DNA of 32,463 nucleotides, taken from contig DXEF01000065.1 of NCBI GenBank assembly GCA_019115085.1, positions 1-32,463 of the forward strand, given 5' to 3'. Every line of letters starts with the position of its first letter. Position 1 is the stretch's first letter. Shown in pieces: positions 6,809 through 14,862 of the stretch. Source of the stretch: Candidatus Agathobaculum pullicola (lineage in GTDB: Bacteria > Bacillota > Clostridia > Oscillospirales > Butyricicoccaceae). The notes under the pieces are model-generated. The model was given only the letters and a program-made list of their open reading frames with translations, was not told the DNA's origin and ran no database searches. A program made the position numbers and the translations under genes.

Positions 6809-9105
6809 TCCTGTCCCTTCTGTATGCCCCAGAACACCTTTTCCGGCGTAATCGGCAGCTCACGGTGCCAAACGCCGGTTGCGTGCGCGATGGCATGCGC
6901 CAGCGCGGGCGACGGTGTGTTGATGACGATTTCACCAATCGACTTTGCGCCGAACGGGCCGCTCTGCTCATAGCTCGACTCAAATTCCACCCGCAGCTTG
7001 CCCATATCCAGCCGCGTCGGAATTTTGTACTGCATAAAGGAGTTTTCCGCGATGCGGCCGGTCGGCTCGTAGGTCACATCTTCAAACAGCGCCATGCCGA
7101 TGCCCTGCACCAGACCGCCCTCGGTCTGCACGCGGGCCAGCGCCGGATTGACCGGCGTGCCGCAGTCCACGACCGCGACATAATCCACTATGTCGACCTG
7201 TCCGGTTTCCTTGTCCAGCTCGATCTCGACCATACCGACCATAAACGGCGGCGGTGAGACAGGCGACGAATGGGAAGCGGTCGCCTGTACAGCGGTCTCG
7301 TTGCCGCACATCGATTTGGTCGCGATATCGAACAGAGAAACCTCGCCCGTGCCGTCGAGTTTTCTCACCACGCGGCCCGCAAATTCGACCTCGTCCGTGC
7401 CGCAGCCCAGCATGTCCGCCGCGACCTTGCAAAGATTTTCCTTCAGCTGCGCACACGCTTTTTCGACCGCCTTACCGGTGACATAGGTTGTCGAGGACGC
7501 ATACGAGCCGGAGTCATAGGGCGACGCGTCCGAATCCGCGCCGAATACCGCGATATCATCCACCGAGCAATCCAGACACTCGGCCGCCATCTGCGCCAAA
7601 ATGGTGTCACAGCCCGTACCCATATCCGCCGCGCCAATCGACAGATTATAGAAACCCTCATCGCTCAGCTTGATGGTGGCCGAGCCGACGTCCACGCCCG
7701 AAATGCCCGAGCCTTGCATCGCCATTGCCACGCCCGCGGTGCGCACCTTGCCGTTTCCCATATCGCGCACGGGATATTTCTCATCCCAGCCGAACAGCTC
7801 CTTGCAGCGCGCCATGCAGCGGTCGAGCGCACAGGCGTTTGCCTGCTCATTGTAATAGGCCGTCATGATCTGCCCTTCGCGCACCATGTTGCGCTCACGG
7901 ATGGCAACCGGGTCAATGCCCAATCGGTCGGCCAACTCGCTGACCGCGCTTTCCACCGCGAAAATGCCCTGCGTCGCGCCGTAGCCGCGGTACGCACCCG
8001 CCGCCTGTACGTTGGTGTACACCACATCATAGGCAAAGCGGAACGCCTCGAGGTTTCCGGTATAGAGCGGAATCGACTTGTGCCCGGACAGGCCGACCGT
8101 CGTCGGGCCGTGTTCTCCGAACGCGCCGGTATTGGACAGCGTATAAACGTCCATTGCACGGATAACGCCGTCCTTGTTGGCGCCGACACGCACATGCACT
8201 TCCATTTCGTGCCGCGGTGAGCCGGCAATCTGACATTCCTCGCGGGAATAGATCATCTTGGCCGCCTTGCCGGTTTTCCATGTCACCAGCGCGGGATACA
8301 CCTCAGCCACGACCGACTGCTTTGCGCCGAAGCCGCCGCCGATGCGCGGCTTTTCCACGTGGATCTTGCTTTTCGGAATATCCAGCGCGTTTGCAATGAT
8401 GCGGCGCACATGGAACACAATCTGCGTCGAGGAAATGATGTGCAGCCGTCCGTAATGGTCAATTTCGGTATAGGTGCGGAAGGTTTCCATCATCGCCTGC
8501 TGGCAGGCCTTGGTATGATAGGTGTGCTCAATCACCTCATCACAGTCGGCCAGCACCGCGTCCACGTCGCCGTCGCCGCAGGTTTCGCTGGCGCACAGGT
8601 TGCGCTGGTTGTCCGCACCGACCGGACAAAGCGCGCGCCAGTTGTCCTCGGGATGCACCAGTATTTTGTTATCCTTCGCCGTATGGAAATCAAGCACCGG
8701 CTCAAGCACCTGATATTTCACTTTGATGAGTTTTAACGCCTTATCAACCGCCTTTTCGGTTTCGCCCGCGACAATAGCCACCGCGTCTCCCACAAAACGC
8801 ACGCGCCGGTCGAGAATCAGCCGGTCATAAGGCGACGGCTCAGGGAAGGTCTGTCCCGCCATGGTAAACCGCTTCTGCGGCACATCCTTATAGGTGAAAA
8901 TGCACTCGATGCCCGGCACTTTGCGGGCAATGTCGGTGTTGATTTCCTCAATCAGCGCATGCGCATGCGGGGAGCGCAGCACTTTAACCACCAGACAGTC
9001 ATGCGGGGTCACGTCGTCCACATAGGCAGGCTTGCCCAGCAGCAGCTGCATTGCGTCCTTTTTGCGCACGGGCTTGTTCACCACGCGAAAATTCGTCTCC
9101 GCCAT
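6805..9105 (-). CDS. Xanthine dehydrogenase-type molybdenum hydroxylase, Mo-cofactor subunit
   Basis: This is the catalytic subunit of a three-gene xanthine dehydrogenase family enzyme, which hydroxylates purines such as hypoxanthine or xanthine with water as the oxygen source. The product is 766 residues from ATG 9105, where TGATG overlaps the Fe-S gene stop; a GTG at 9108 is the alternative start. The N-terminal domain (about 20-130) has GKPAYVDDV and SPHAHA. The Mo-binding part has RIGGGFGAKQ, GAYRGYGATQG, DMGTGCDTI, and near the C-terminus GAKSIGE, whose glutamate corresponds to the catalytic base. Gene order is FAD, Fe-S, Mo, mocA. Xanthine use is supported by the nearby xanthine permease and xpt. 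Another N-heterocycle, or a selenium-dependent form, is possible. Confidence 0.92.
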   Translation of the reverse strand: MAETNFRVVNKPVRKKDAMQLLLGKPAYVDDVTPHDCLVVKVLRSPHAHALIEEINTDIARKVPGIECIFTYKDVPQKRFTMAGQTFPEPSPYDRLILDRRVRFVGDAVAIVAGETEKAVDKALKLIKVKYQVLEPVLDFHTAKDNKILVHPEDNWRALCPVGADNQRNLCASETCGDGDVDAVLADCDEVIEHTYHTKACQQAMMETFRTYTEIDHYGRLHIISSTQIVFHVRRIIANALDIPKSKIHVEKPRIGGGFGAKQSVVAEVYPALVTWKTGKAAKMIYSREECQIAGSPRHEMEVHVRVGANKDGVIRAMDVYTLSNTGAFGEHGPTTVGLSGHKSIPLYTGNLEAFRFAYDVVYTNVQAAGAYRGYGATQGIFAVESAVSELADRLGIDPVAIRERNMVREGQIMTAYYNEQANACALDRCMARCKELFGWDEKYPVRDMGNGKVRTAGVAMAMQGSGISGVDVGSATIKLSDEGFYNLSIGAADMGTGCDTILAQMAAECLDCSVDDIAVFGADSDASPYDSGSYASSTTYVTGKAVEKACAQLKENLCKVAADMLGCGTDEVEFAGRVVRKLDGTGEVSLFDIATKSMCGNETAVQATASHSSPVSPPPFMVGMVEIELDKETGQVDIVDYVAVVDCGTPVNPALARVQTEGGLVQGIGMALFEDVTYEPTGRIAENSFMQYKIPTRLDMGKLRVEFESSYEQSGPFGAKSIGEIVINTPSPALAHAIAHATGVWHRELPITPEKVFWGIQKGQE

Positions 9106-9566
9106 CACGCATCCCCCTTTCGGCTGTCCAGATAGGCACGAATACCGCGCAGCTGGCCCTCATAGCCCGAGCAGCGGCACAGATTCCCTGCGAGGTAGGC
9201 GCGGATCTCATCGTCGGTCGGGTCGGGGTTCTCGCGCAGCAGCGCAATCGTATTCATTACAAAGCCGGGGTTGCAGAAGCCGCACTGCTCCGCGCCCTGA
9301 TCGGCGATAAAACCGACAAAATCCTCGGCCTCCTCCTGCAAACCCTCGAGCGTCTGCACATGGTGGCCCGCCGCGCGCGCGGCCAACACGCTGCACGAGA
9401 GCACGGGCGTGCCATCCAGCAGCACGGTGCACAGACCGCAGTTTGCGGTTTCGCAGCCGCGCTTGACCGAATAGCAGCCATGCGCGCGCACAAAGTCAAT
9501 CAGCAGCATATCCGCGTCGATTTCCGCGGTCAGTGGCTTGCCGTTGAGCGTCAGTTTGATTTCCAT
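9105..9566 (-). CDS. Xanthine dehydrogenase-type hydroxylase, [2Fe-2S] subunit
   Basis: The 153-residue electron-transfer subunit has two [2Fe-2S] clusters. The plant-type ferredoxin cluster ligands are in GCETANCGLCTVLLDG and the later SCSVLA cysteine. The second cluster is in QCGFCNPGFVMN and GNLCRCSGYEG, the usual CGFC...CRC pair. It passes electrons from the Mo centre to the FAD subunit. The stop overlaps the Mo-subunit start (TGATG), and the gap to the FAD gene is 3 nt, so the three subunits are translated together. Confidence 0.95.
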   Translation of the reverse strand: MEIKLTLNGKPLTAEIDADMLLIDFVRAHGCYSVKRGCETANCGLCTVLLDGTPVLSCSVLAARAAGHHVQTLEGLQEEAEDFVGFIADQGAEQCGFCNPGFVMNTIALLRENPDPTDDEIRAYLAGNLCRCSGYEGQLRGIRAYLDSRKGDA

Positions 9567-9569
9567 GCC

Positions 9570-10373
9570 TTATCCCTCCTTTGCCAGCGTCATCGCCGCC
9601 CGACGCACCAGCACCTTGCAGATTTCGCGCCGATAGTCCACACTGCCGCGCATATTGCCCGCGAGCGCCGCGCGGGACGCAACATCCTCTGCAAAGGCGC
9701 GCGCACTGTCCTCGGTGATGCCCTGCGCCAGCAAGCCTTTATCATCCGCGAATACGGCCGCGGGCATCGGCCGCGCGCCAATGGCACAGGTATATACCCC
9801 ATCCTGCGCGGCAAGCGCCACGGTCAGCACGGGAAAATCGGTCGAAATATTGCGCTGGGACAGGTACACAACCTGCCGTGCCGCCTTGGGTACGATGACC
9901 TCGGTCAGAATGTCGCGCGTCGTGCGCGGCAGCGCCGCGAAGTCGGAGAGCGACATTTCACCAGCGTGATGCAGCACGACCCGCGCATCCAGCGCCAGAA
10001 ACAGCGTCAGCACATCGGAAAAGCCGAATCGGCCCCACAGACTGCCGCCCAGTGTGGCACAGTTGCGAAACTGCACGCCGACGATATGCTTGACCGCCTG
10101 CTCCATTGCGCCCTGCGTGAGTTTGGCAAACCCTTCATGCAATTCCAGCGCGCGCAGCGGCACCATCGCGCCGATGCGGTATTCCGTTTCGGTTTCCTCG
10201 ATTTTATCTAGTCCCAAATCGCACAGGTCAATCGCCGTGCCGACCTGTCGTCGGTGCATCTTGAGCCACAGCATACCGCCCAGCACCACGTTATTTTTCT
10301 TTTGGCAAAGCGTGTATGCCTCGTCCAAGCTCTGCGCCCGTACATATTGATTGATCGAAAGCACCTTTCCCAT
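9570..10373 (-). CDS. Xanthine dehydrogenase-type hydroxylase, FAD subunit
   Basis: This is the FAD-binding subunit that hands electrons to NAD+ or another acceptor. The start is ATG 10373 (MGKVLSINQYVRAQSLDEAY), giving 267 residues, normal for a CoxM/XdhB-like protein. An in-frame extension to 10448 has no clear ribosome site. Family features are the N-terminal dinucleotide-binding segment (NNVVLGGMLWLKMH), NCATLGGSLWGRFGFSDVL in the middle, and the C-terminal CO-dehydrogenase-flavoprotein-like part with MRGSVDYRREICKVLVRRA. It is the first gene of the xdh operon, behind the promoter at 10488-10516. Confidence 0.92.
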   Translation of the reverse strand: MGKVLSINQYVRAQSLDEAYTLCQKKNNVVLGGMLWLKMHRRQVGTAIDLCDLGLDKIEETETEYRIGAMVPLRALELHEGFAKLTQGAMEQAVKHIVGVQFRNCATLGGSLWGRFGFSDVLTLFLALDARVVLHHAGEMSLSDFAALPRTTRDILTEVIVPKAARQVVYLSQRNISTDFPVLTVALAAQDGVYTCAIGARPMPAAVFADDKGLLAQGITEDSARAFAEDVASRAALAGNMRGSVDYRREICKVLVRRAAMTLAKEG

Positions 10374-10487
10374 CCTTCCGTCCTCATGTTCCCATATCCT
10401 GCCGCGCGGACACCGCTCATCAGCCGGTATCTTCCAAATCGCAGCCATCTTGCAGTCATACTCTGTTTTTCTGTCTGCTTCGCAGAC

Positions 10488-10516
10488 ATTATACCATAGA
10501 AAGCGGCTTTTCTAAA
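10488..10516 (-). promoter_or_regulatory. Promoter of the xdh-mocA operon
   Basis: Minus strand: TTTAGA (10511-10516), a 17-nt spacer and TATAAT (10488-10493) preceded by TGG, so an extended -10. Just downstream is the inverted repeat TGTCTGC-TTC-GCAGACA, which would fall at the transcription start and could be an operator. Confidence 0.7.
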
Positions 10517-10529
10517 GCGGTTTCCACTA

Positions 10530-10608
10530 TTTTTATACAGAAACCGTATTTGTATTTCCCCGCTTGACTTTAGTCCGAAACCGTACTATACTATAATCCG
10601 AATTCGGA
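10530..10608. promoter_or_regulatory. Candidate regulator-binding sites between xdh and marR
   Basis: The palindrome TCCGAATTCGGA (10597-10608) lies directly over and after the marR -10 element. A half site TAGTCCGAAACC starts at 10571 inside the same promoter. GAAACCGTA occurs twice (around 10547 and 10576), and an inverted GGTTTC copy lies near 10538. Such clusters suit a MarR-type dimer acting on its own promoter and possibly on the divergent xdh promoter. Binding is inferred. Confidence 0.55.
10564..10592 (+). promoter_or_regulatory. Promoter of marR-MATE
   Basis: TTGACT (10564-10569), a 17-nt spacer and TATACT (10587-10592). The start codon is 36 nt downstream and TATGGAGGAG supplies the ribosome site. 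Confidence 0.8.
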
Positions 10609-10627
10609 CTATGGAGGAGCGTATCCT

Positions 10628-11068
10628 ATGGAACTGCACGCCAAAATGGAGCAGCTCAACACCTGCATCTGCAAGATGACCGAGCTGTACCGCACCTGGG
10701 CCAAGCGGCACGGCATGAGCTATAATACCATGATGACGCTTTACGCACTGGGGCAGTCGCGCAAATGCACGCAAAAGCAGATTGCGGACGAGTGGCTCAT
10801 CCCCAAACAGACGGTCAATACGGTCATCAAGGAACTGGAACGGCTGGGCCATATCCGATTTGAGCCGTTGCCCGGCAGCAAGCAGAAGGTAGTCTGCCTG
10901 ACCGAATCCGGCCGCGCCTACGCCGACAGCTGCCTGCACGAGCTGTACGAGATGGAAGCGCGCGCGCTGTACTCGCTCGGGCAGCCGCTGACCGATATTT
11001 TTATTGCGTGCAATCTTGCCTTTGTGGAGCGGCTGGACGAGGAGGTGCGCGGTCATGCAGGAGAATAA
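10628..11068 (+). CDS. MarR-family transcriptional regulator
   Basis: The 146-residue protein has a winged-helix MarR domain. The recognition region is KQIADEWLIPKQTVNTVIKELERLGHI, and the wing is RFEPLPGSKQKVVCLTESGRAYAD. It probably represses its own promoter through the palindrome at 10597-10608 and may respond to a ligand of the transporter next to it. The 3' end overlaps the MATE gene by 14 nt, so the two are translationally coupled. It could also act on the divergent xdh operon, which would tie the element's regulator to purine use. Confidence 0.92.
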   Translation: MELHAKMEQLNTCICKMTELYRTWAKRHGMSYNTMMTLYALGQSRKCTQKQIADEWLIPKQTVNTVIKELERLGHIRFEPLPGSKQKVVCLTESGRAYADSCLHELYEMEARALYSLGQPLTDIFIACNLAFVERLDEEVRGHAGE

Positions 11069-12404
11069 CGCGCTGGCGCGGCAGTTCACCCTGCCCTCGC
11101 TGATGCGCTTTGCGCTGCCCAATATCATTATGATGGTTTTTCTCTCCATGTATACCATTGTGGACGGAATGTTTATCTCCCGTTATGTCGGTACGCTCGC
11201 GCTGAGCGCCGTCAACATGGTTTTCCCACTCAACTGTCTGGAAATGGCGCTGGGCATCATGCTCGCCACGGGCGGCAGCGCGATCATCGCGCGGCAGTTG
11301 GGCGAGGGCAAGGAAGGCAAAGCGCGGCACAACTTTTCGTTTCTGATCGCGGTATCGGTCGCAGTCAGCCTGATATTTTTGCTTGCCGCAATCTTTTTCC
11401 TCGACCCGATCATTTCCGCGCTCGGCGCGAGTGAAGCGCAGTTTGGCCTGTGCCGCACCTACGCGCGCATCCTGCTGCTGTTTTCGCCCGCGTTTTTCCT
11501 GCAAACCGCGTTTCAGACACTGTTCATTACGGCGGGCCGGCCCGGATTGGGTCTGGTGGCAACTGTGGGCGGCGGTCTGACCAATATCGTGCTCGATTAT
11601 GTGTTCATCGCGCGCTTTCACTGGGGCATCGCGGGCGCGGCGGTCGCCACCGGACTGGGCTACCTTGTACCCGCCGTGGTCGGACTGGTGTTTTTCGCCT
11701 GCAACCGGCGCGGCACGCTGTTCTTCGTCCGCCCACGCGCGGACGGACGCATGCTGCTGTTCGCCTGCGCCAACGGCTCGTCTGAAATGGTCACCAACAT
11801 CGCAAACGCCATCACGACTTACCTGTTCAACCTGATTTTCCTGCGCTACTGGGGCGAGGACGGCGTGGCGTCCATCACCATCGTTTTATATTTTCAGTTT
11901 GTGTTCACCGCCGTGTTTTTTGGCTTTTCAATGGGTGTCGCTCCGGTGTTCAGCTACAAATACGGCGCGCAGGACACGCCGCAGCTGCGGCAATTGTTCC
12001 GCTACTGCATCGGCTTTGTCATTTTGTGTTCGGTGTTCTGCACCGTGCTGTCGCTTCTCGTCATCCGGCCCTGTCTGGCGTTGTTCACCAATACGGACAG
12101 CCGTGTATTCTCCATCACGATGGAAGGCTTCCCACTCTATGCCGTCTCCTTCCTGTTCATGGGCGTGAGCATTTTTGCCTCCTCCCTGTTCACCGCCTTT
12201 TCAGACGGCCGCGTGTCAGCCATCATCTCTTTTGCCCGCACGCTGGTGTTTCTCGTCGGCATGCTGCTGCTTCTGCCGCTGCTGCTGGGCGAAATCGGCG
12301 TATGGCTGGCTGTTCCCTCGGCCGAGCTGCTCGGCATTGTGGTTTCCATCTGTTATCTGGTCCGCCTGCGCGGCGTGTATCATTACGGCGCGACAAACGG
12401 ATAG
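11055..12404 (+). CDS. MATE-family multidrug/Na+ antiporter
   Basis: The 449-residue polytopic membrane protein exports small organic molecules by cation antiport. The start is ATG 11055 (MQENNALARQFTLPSLMRFA), with GAGGAGGTG about 10 nt upstream inside marR; the longer frame to 11004 is only marR overlap. Typical MATE features are about 12 hydrophobic helices, YTIVDGMFISRYVGTLALSA in helix 1-2, and the glycine-rich MLATGGSAIIARQLGEGKEGKA loop, repeated loosely in the second half (FGFSMGVAPVFSYKYGAQD). The substrate is unknown; context suggests a purine-like or toxic compound, but MarR-MATE pairs are common without such a link. Confidence 0.92.
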   Translation: MQENNALARQFTLPSLMRFALPNIIMMVFLSMYTIVDGMFISRYVGTLALSAVNMVFPLNCLEMALGIMLATGGSAIIARQLGEGKEGKARHNFSFLIAVSVAVSLIFLLAAIFFLDPIISALGASEAQFGLCRTYARILLLFSPAFFLQTAFQTLFITAGRPGLGLVATVGGGLTNIVLDYVFIARFHWGIAGAAVATGLGYLVPAVVGLVFFACNRRGTLFFVRPRADGRMLLFACANGSSEMVTNIANAITTYLFNLIFLRYWGEDGVASITIVLYFQFVFTAVFFGFSMGVAPVFSYKYGAQDTPQLRQLFRYCIGFVILCSVFCTVLSLLVIRPCLALFTNTDSRVFSITMEGFPLYAVSFLFMGVSIFASSLFTAFSDGRVSAIISFARTLVFLVGMLLLLPLLLGEIGVWLAVPSAELLGIVVSICYLVRLRGVYHYGATNG

Positions 12405-12406
12405 AA

Positions 12407-12439
12407 AAAAGCTCCTTCGCATCAAGCGAAGGAGCTTTT
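12407..12439. terminator. Bidirectional terminator between MATE and permease genes
   Basis: AAAAGCTCCTTCGC (12407-12420) and GCGAAGGAGCTTTT (12426-12439) form a perfect 14-bp stem with an ATCAA loop, with A and T runs at the flanks. It serves two genes ending tail to tail. Confidence 0.88.
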
Positions 12440-12454
12440 GCATTTCACAAAACC

Positions 12455-13888
12455 TTAGTTATTTGCCGTTTTCTCCTTGGGCAGCAGAATATTCAGCACG
12501 ATAGCAACGAATGCCGCCGGAACAATGCCCGAACCGCCGAATACCAGCTGTACCGCCTGCGGCAGACCAGCCAGTACCGCAGCGTTCGCGCCAAGGCCGT
12601 AACCCAGGCCGAGTGCTACGGATACAATGGTCATGCTGCGCGCGGTCAGCGGCTCACGGGTGATGAGCTGGATGCCGCTCATGACAATCGAGGAGAACAT
12701 GATAACCGCCGCGCCGCCAAGCACGCTCTGCGGCATGATGGAAACCAGTGCCGCCAGCTTGGGGAACAGACCGCACAGGATGAGGAATACCGCGCCGCAC
12801 GCGAGCGCAAAGCGGTTGACCACCTTGGTCATCGTGACCAGGCCGACGTTCTGGCTGAACGAGGTGTTGGGCAGCACACCGAACACAGCGGCGAAGGAAG
12901 AACCGAGACCGTCGCAGATAATGCCGCCGGACAGCTCCTTATCGGTCGCCTCACGGCCCATGCCGCCTTCCATCACGCCCGAAATATCGCCCACGGTCTC
13001 GACCGCGGTGACGATGAACATAATCATAACAGGCGCAATCGCGCGCACATCAAACACAATCGGCACCGGCATGATCTCCGGCACAGCGAACCAGCTGGCC
13101 TGCGCCACCTTGTCCCAATTGAGCACCCACGCTTTGGTGTACTCCACGCCCTCGGCAGTCACGCCAGTGGGCGAGATAAACAGCGGCAGCACCGCGCACA
13201 GAATATAGCCGAAAACAATGCCCAGCAAAATACACGAATAGCTGAGAACGCCCTTGGTGAAATGCTTAAAGATCAAAATAACGACCAGCACCACCAGCGC
13301 GATCAGCAGATTTTCCACCGAACCGTAATCCTTCGCGCCCGAACCGCCGCCGAACGAGGCAACGCCCACGCTGATGAGTGACAGACCGATGGACAGTACG
13401 ACCGTACCGGTTACCACCGCGGGGAAAAACCGGCGCAGCGGCTTGAGGAAGAAGCCCAATACGCCCTCAAACAGACCGCCGATGATGGACGCGCCCATCA
13501 TCGCGCCGTAGGCGAGAATACCGCCGCCCATGACGTTGGCCACACTCTGGAACACGCCGATAAAGCCCGAGCTGGTGCCCATGATGATCGGCACCTTGCC
13601 GCCGATAGGACCGATAGCGAACAGCTGCACCAGCGTTACAATGCCTGCAATCAGCATCGCGTTCTGCAAAAGCGACACCTGAAGCGCCGCGAACCGCTCC
13701 GCGTCGCTCATCGCAGCGCATGCGCTCGTGATGATGAGGATGGGCGTTAAGTTACCCACAAACATTGCCAATACATGCTGAAGGCCCAGCGGAATCGCCT
13801 GTGCCAGCGGCAACTTGGCGTGAAAGTCGTACGGTCCGAAAAATTCTTTTTTCGTCGCCGCACCGTTTTGCTGCTTTTCTTTTTCCAT
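12455..13888 (-). CDS. NCS2-family xanthine/uracil permease
   Basis: This purine (probably xanthine or urate) importer of the nucleobase-cation-symport-2 family has about 12-14 membrane helices. The start is ATG 13888 (MEKEKQQNGAATKKEFF), set by GGGAGG at 13894-13899, giving 477 residues. The frame upstream to 13984 has no ribosome site. Family features are PLGLQHVLAMFVGNLTPILI at the first helices, VPIIMGTSSGFIG, the VGDISGVMEGGMGR segment that lines the substrate site in NCS2 proteins, and SIMPQSVLGGAAVIMF near the end. It lies between the xdh cluster and xpt and would supply their substrate. Confidence 0.9.
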   Translation of the reverse strand: MEKEKQQNGAATKKEFFGPYDFHAKLPLAQAIPLGLQHVLAMFVGNLTPILIITSACAAMSDAERFAALQVSLLQNAMLIAGIVTLVQLFAIGPIGGKVPIIMGTSSGFIGVFQSVANVMGGGILAYGAMMGASIIGGLFEGVLGFFLKPLRRFFPAVVTGTVVLSIGLSLISVGVASFGGGSGAKDYGSVENLLIALVVLVVILIFKHFTKGVLSYSCILLGIVFGYILCAVLPLFISPTGVTAEGVEYTKAWVLNWDKVAQASWFAVPEIMPVPIVFDVRAIAPVMIMFIVTAVETVGDISGVMEGGMGREATDKELSGGIICDGLGSSFAAVFGVLPNTSFSQNVGLVTMTKVVNRFALACGAVFLILCGLFPKLAALVSIMPQSVLGGAAVIMFSSIVMSGIQLITREPLTARSMTIVSVALGLGYGLGANAAVLAGLPQAVQLVFGGSGIVPAAFVAIVLNILLPKEKTANN

Positions 13889-13930
13889 TTTATCCTCCCT
13901 GCTTACCATTTTGTGTAATGAATCATTTTT

Positions 13931-13939
13931 ATTATAACA
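13931..13939 (-). promoter_or_regulatory. Extended -10 promoter of the permease gene
   Basis: The minus strand reads TGTTATAAT, a consensus extended -10, about 45 nt upstream of the start. No good -35 is visible. No purine riboswitch core was recognised in the leader. Confidence 0.55.
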
Positions 13940-14084
13940 AAAACAGGCGTACACTCCCACATGCTTTTGCTTTTTTTGCCACAAATTCGTATTTTCTACA
14001 AATAAGCCAACAGATCACACATCAAAGCGGCTTCTCTTGTCTTGTTTGACGCAAACCGCCGCTGCACCGCGTCCCCCGCAAAAG

Positions 14085-14113
14085 ACAAAACCGGCTGCAT
14101 CAGCCGGTTTTGT
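14085..14113. terminator. Terminator downstream of xpt
   Basis: ACAAAACCGGCTG (14085-14097) and CAGCCGGTTTTGT (14101-14113) form a perfect 13-bp stem with a 3-nt loop, just past the xpt stop on the minus strand. Confidence 0.85.
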
Positions 14114-14119
14114 GCGTCT

Positions 14120-14701
14120 TCAGTCGTCCCGGAAGCGCACGGTCTGGGTTTGGGCATCCATGCCGTCCACAATCGCCAGCGACTCGACGCGCAGGCCCTT
14201 TTCGCGCAGCATCTTACCGCCGCACTGGAAGCCCTTTTCAATTACGATGCCGATGCCCGCAACCTTGGCGTGCGCCGCCTCGATAATCTGGCACAGGCCC
14301 ATCGCCGCGCAGCCATTGGCGAGGAAATCATCGATGATGAGTACATTTTCGCCCGGCTGCAAAAAGCGGCTGGCCACAATGACCTCATACTTGCGCTTGT
14401 GCGTAAACGATTCGATCGGCGCGGACAGCATGGTGCCGTCCAGGTTAATCGACTGCGACTTTTTGGCGAACACCACCGATACGCCAAAATACTGCGCCAC
14501 AATCGCCGCGATGCCGATACCGGAGGCCTCGATGGTCAGGATTTTGTCGACCTTGACATCGGCAAACCGACGCTTGAATTCCTTGCCGATTTCGTTAAAC
14601 AGGTCAATATCCATCTGATGATTGAGGAAATTATCCACTTTCAGCACATTTCCCTCTTTAATCACGCCGTCTTTCCTGATTCGTTCTTTCAAAAGTTCCA
14701 T
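14120..14701 (-). CDS. xpt: Xanthine phosphoribosyltransferase
   Basis: The enzyme converts xanthine and PRPP to XMP for salvage. The start is ATG 14701 ([15 protein letters not shown]), giving 193 residues, close to the Bacillus enzyme; upstream in-frame residues are not family-like. The PRPP-binding loop is [11 protein letters not shown] at about residues 122-132, the Xpt form of the type I PRTase motif. [15 protein letters not shown] and [17 protein letters not shown] also match Xpt. It is the rightmost gene in the inserted element and reads leftward, away from the attR junction. With the permease and xdh genes it completes uptake, oxidation and salvage of xanthine. Confidence 0.95.
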   Translation of the reverse strand: MELLKERIRKDGVIKEGNVLKVDNFLNHQMDIDLFNEIGKEFKRRFADVKVDKILTIEASGIGIAAIVAQYFGVSVVFAKKSQSINLDGTMLSAPIESFTHKRKYEVIVASRFLQPGENVLIIDDFLANGCAAMGLCQIIEAAHAKVAGIGIVIEKGFQCGGKMLREKGLRVESLAIVDGMDAQTQTVRFRDD

Positions 14702-14770
14702 GCTCTTGCTCTTCCTTGTCCGTTCATCCTCATAATTTCTTGTTAAAAGCATAGCATTTTTCGCGCGCGC

Positions 14771-14799
14771 TGTATACTTTTTTTCACAGGTTTTTTACA
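14771..14799 (-). promoter_or_regulatory. Possible promoter of xpt
   Basis: Minus strand: TGTAAA (14794-14799), 17 nt, TATACA (14771-14776). Each box has one or two mismatches. The leader of about 65 nt shows no purine riboswitch consensus. Confidence 0.35.
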
Positions 14800-14822
14800 C
14801 ATTTCTCATTTTGTCCGGTCGG

Positions 14823-14862
14823 TATCCTGCTGCAACGCTGCGCGACCGCAAGGACCGCATGA
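14823..14862 (+). other. attR-like junction of the element inserted in asnB
   Basis: The element arm (14823-14843, with TATC and TGCAACGCT) is followed by crossover dinucleotide GA (14844-14845) and the host arm (14846-14862). Joining the host arms at GA makes codon GAC and restores MATLLDRKDRMSM. On the excised circle the element arms face each other as an inverted repeat. Counting outward from GA, 15 of 21 positions match, including nine in a row. The rebuilt attB is also partly symmetric, with 10 of the first 17 positions matching. Confidence 0.82.

Noticed and set aside
6046-7257. 403-codon plus-strand frame over mocA and the Mo subunit
   Set aside because: No ribosome site, Arg/Pro/Ala-rich shadow text, and antisense to two real genes.
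12026-13381. 451-codon plus-strand frame spanning MATE and permease
   Set aside because: It crosses a strong bidirectional terminator and is out of frame with MATE, antisense to the permease.
13889-14119. Purine riboswitch before the permease or xpt
   Set aside because: I looked for the conserved loop and stem core on the minus strand in both leaders and did not see it.
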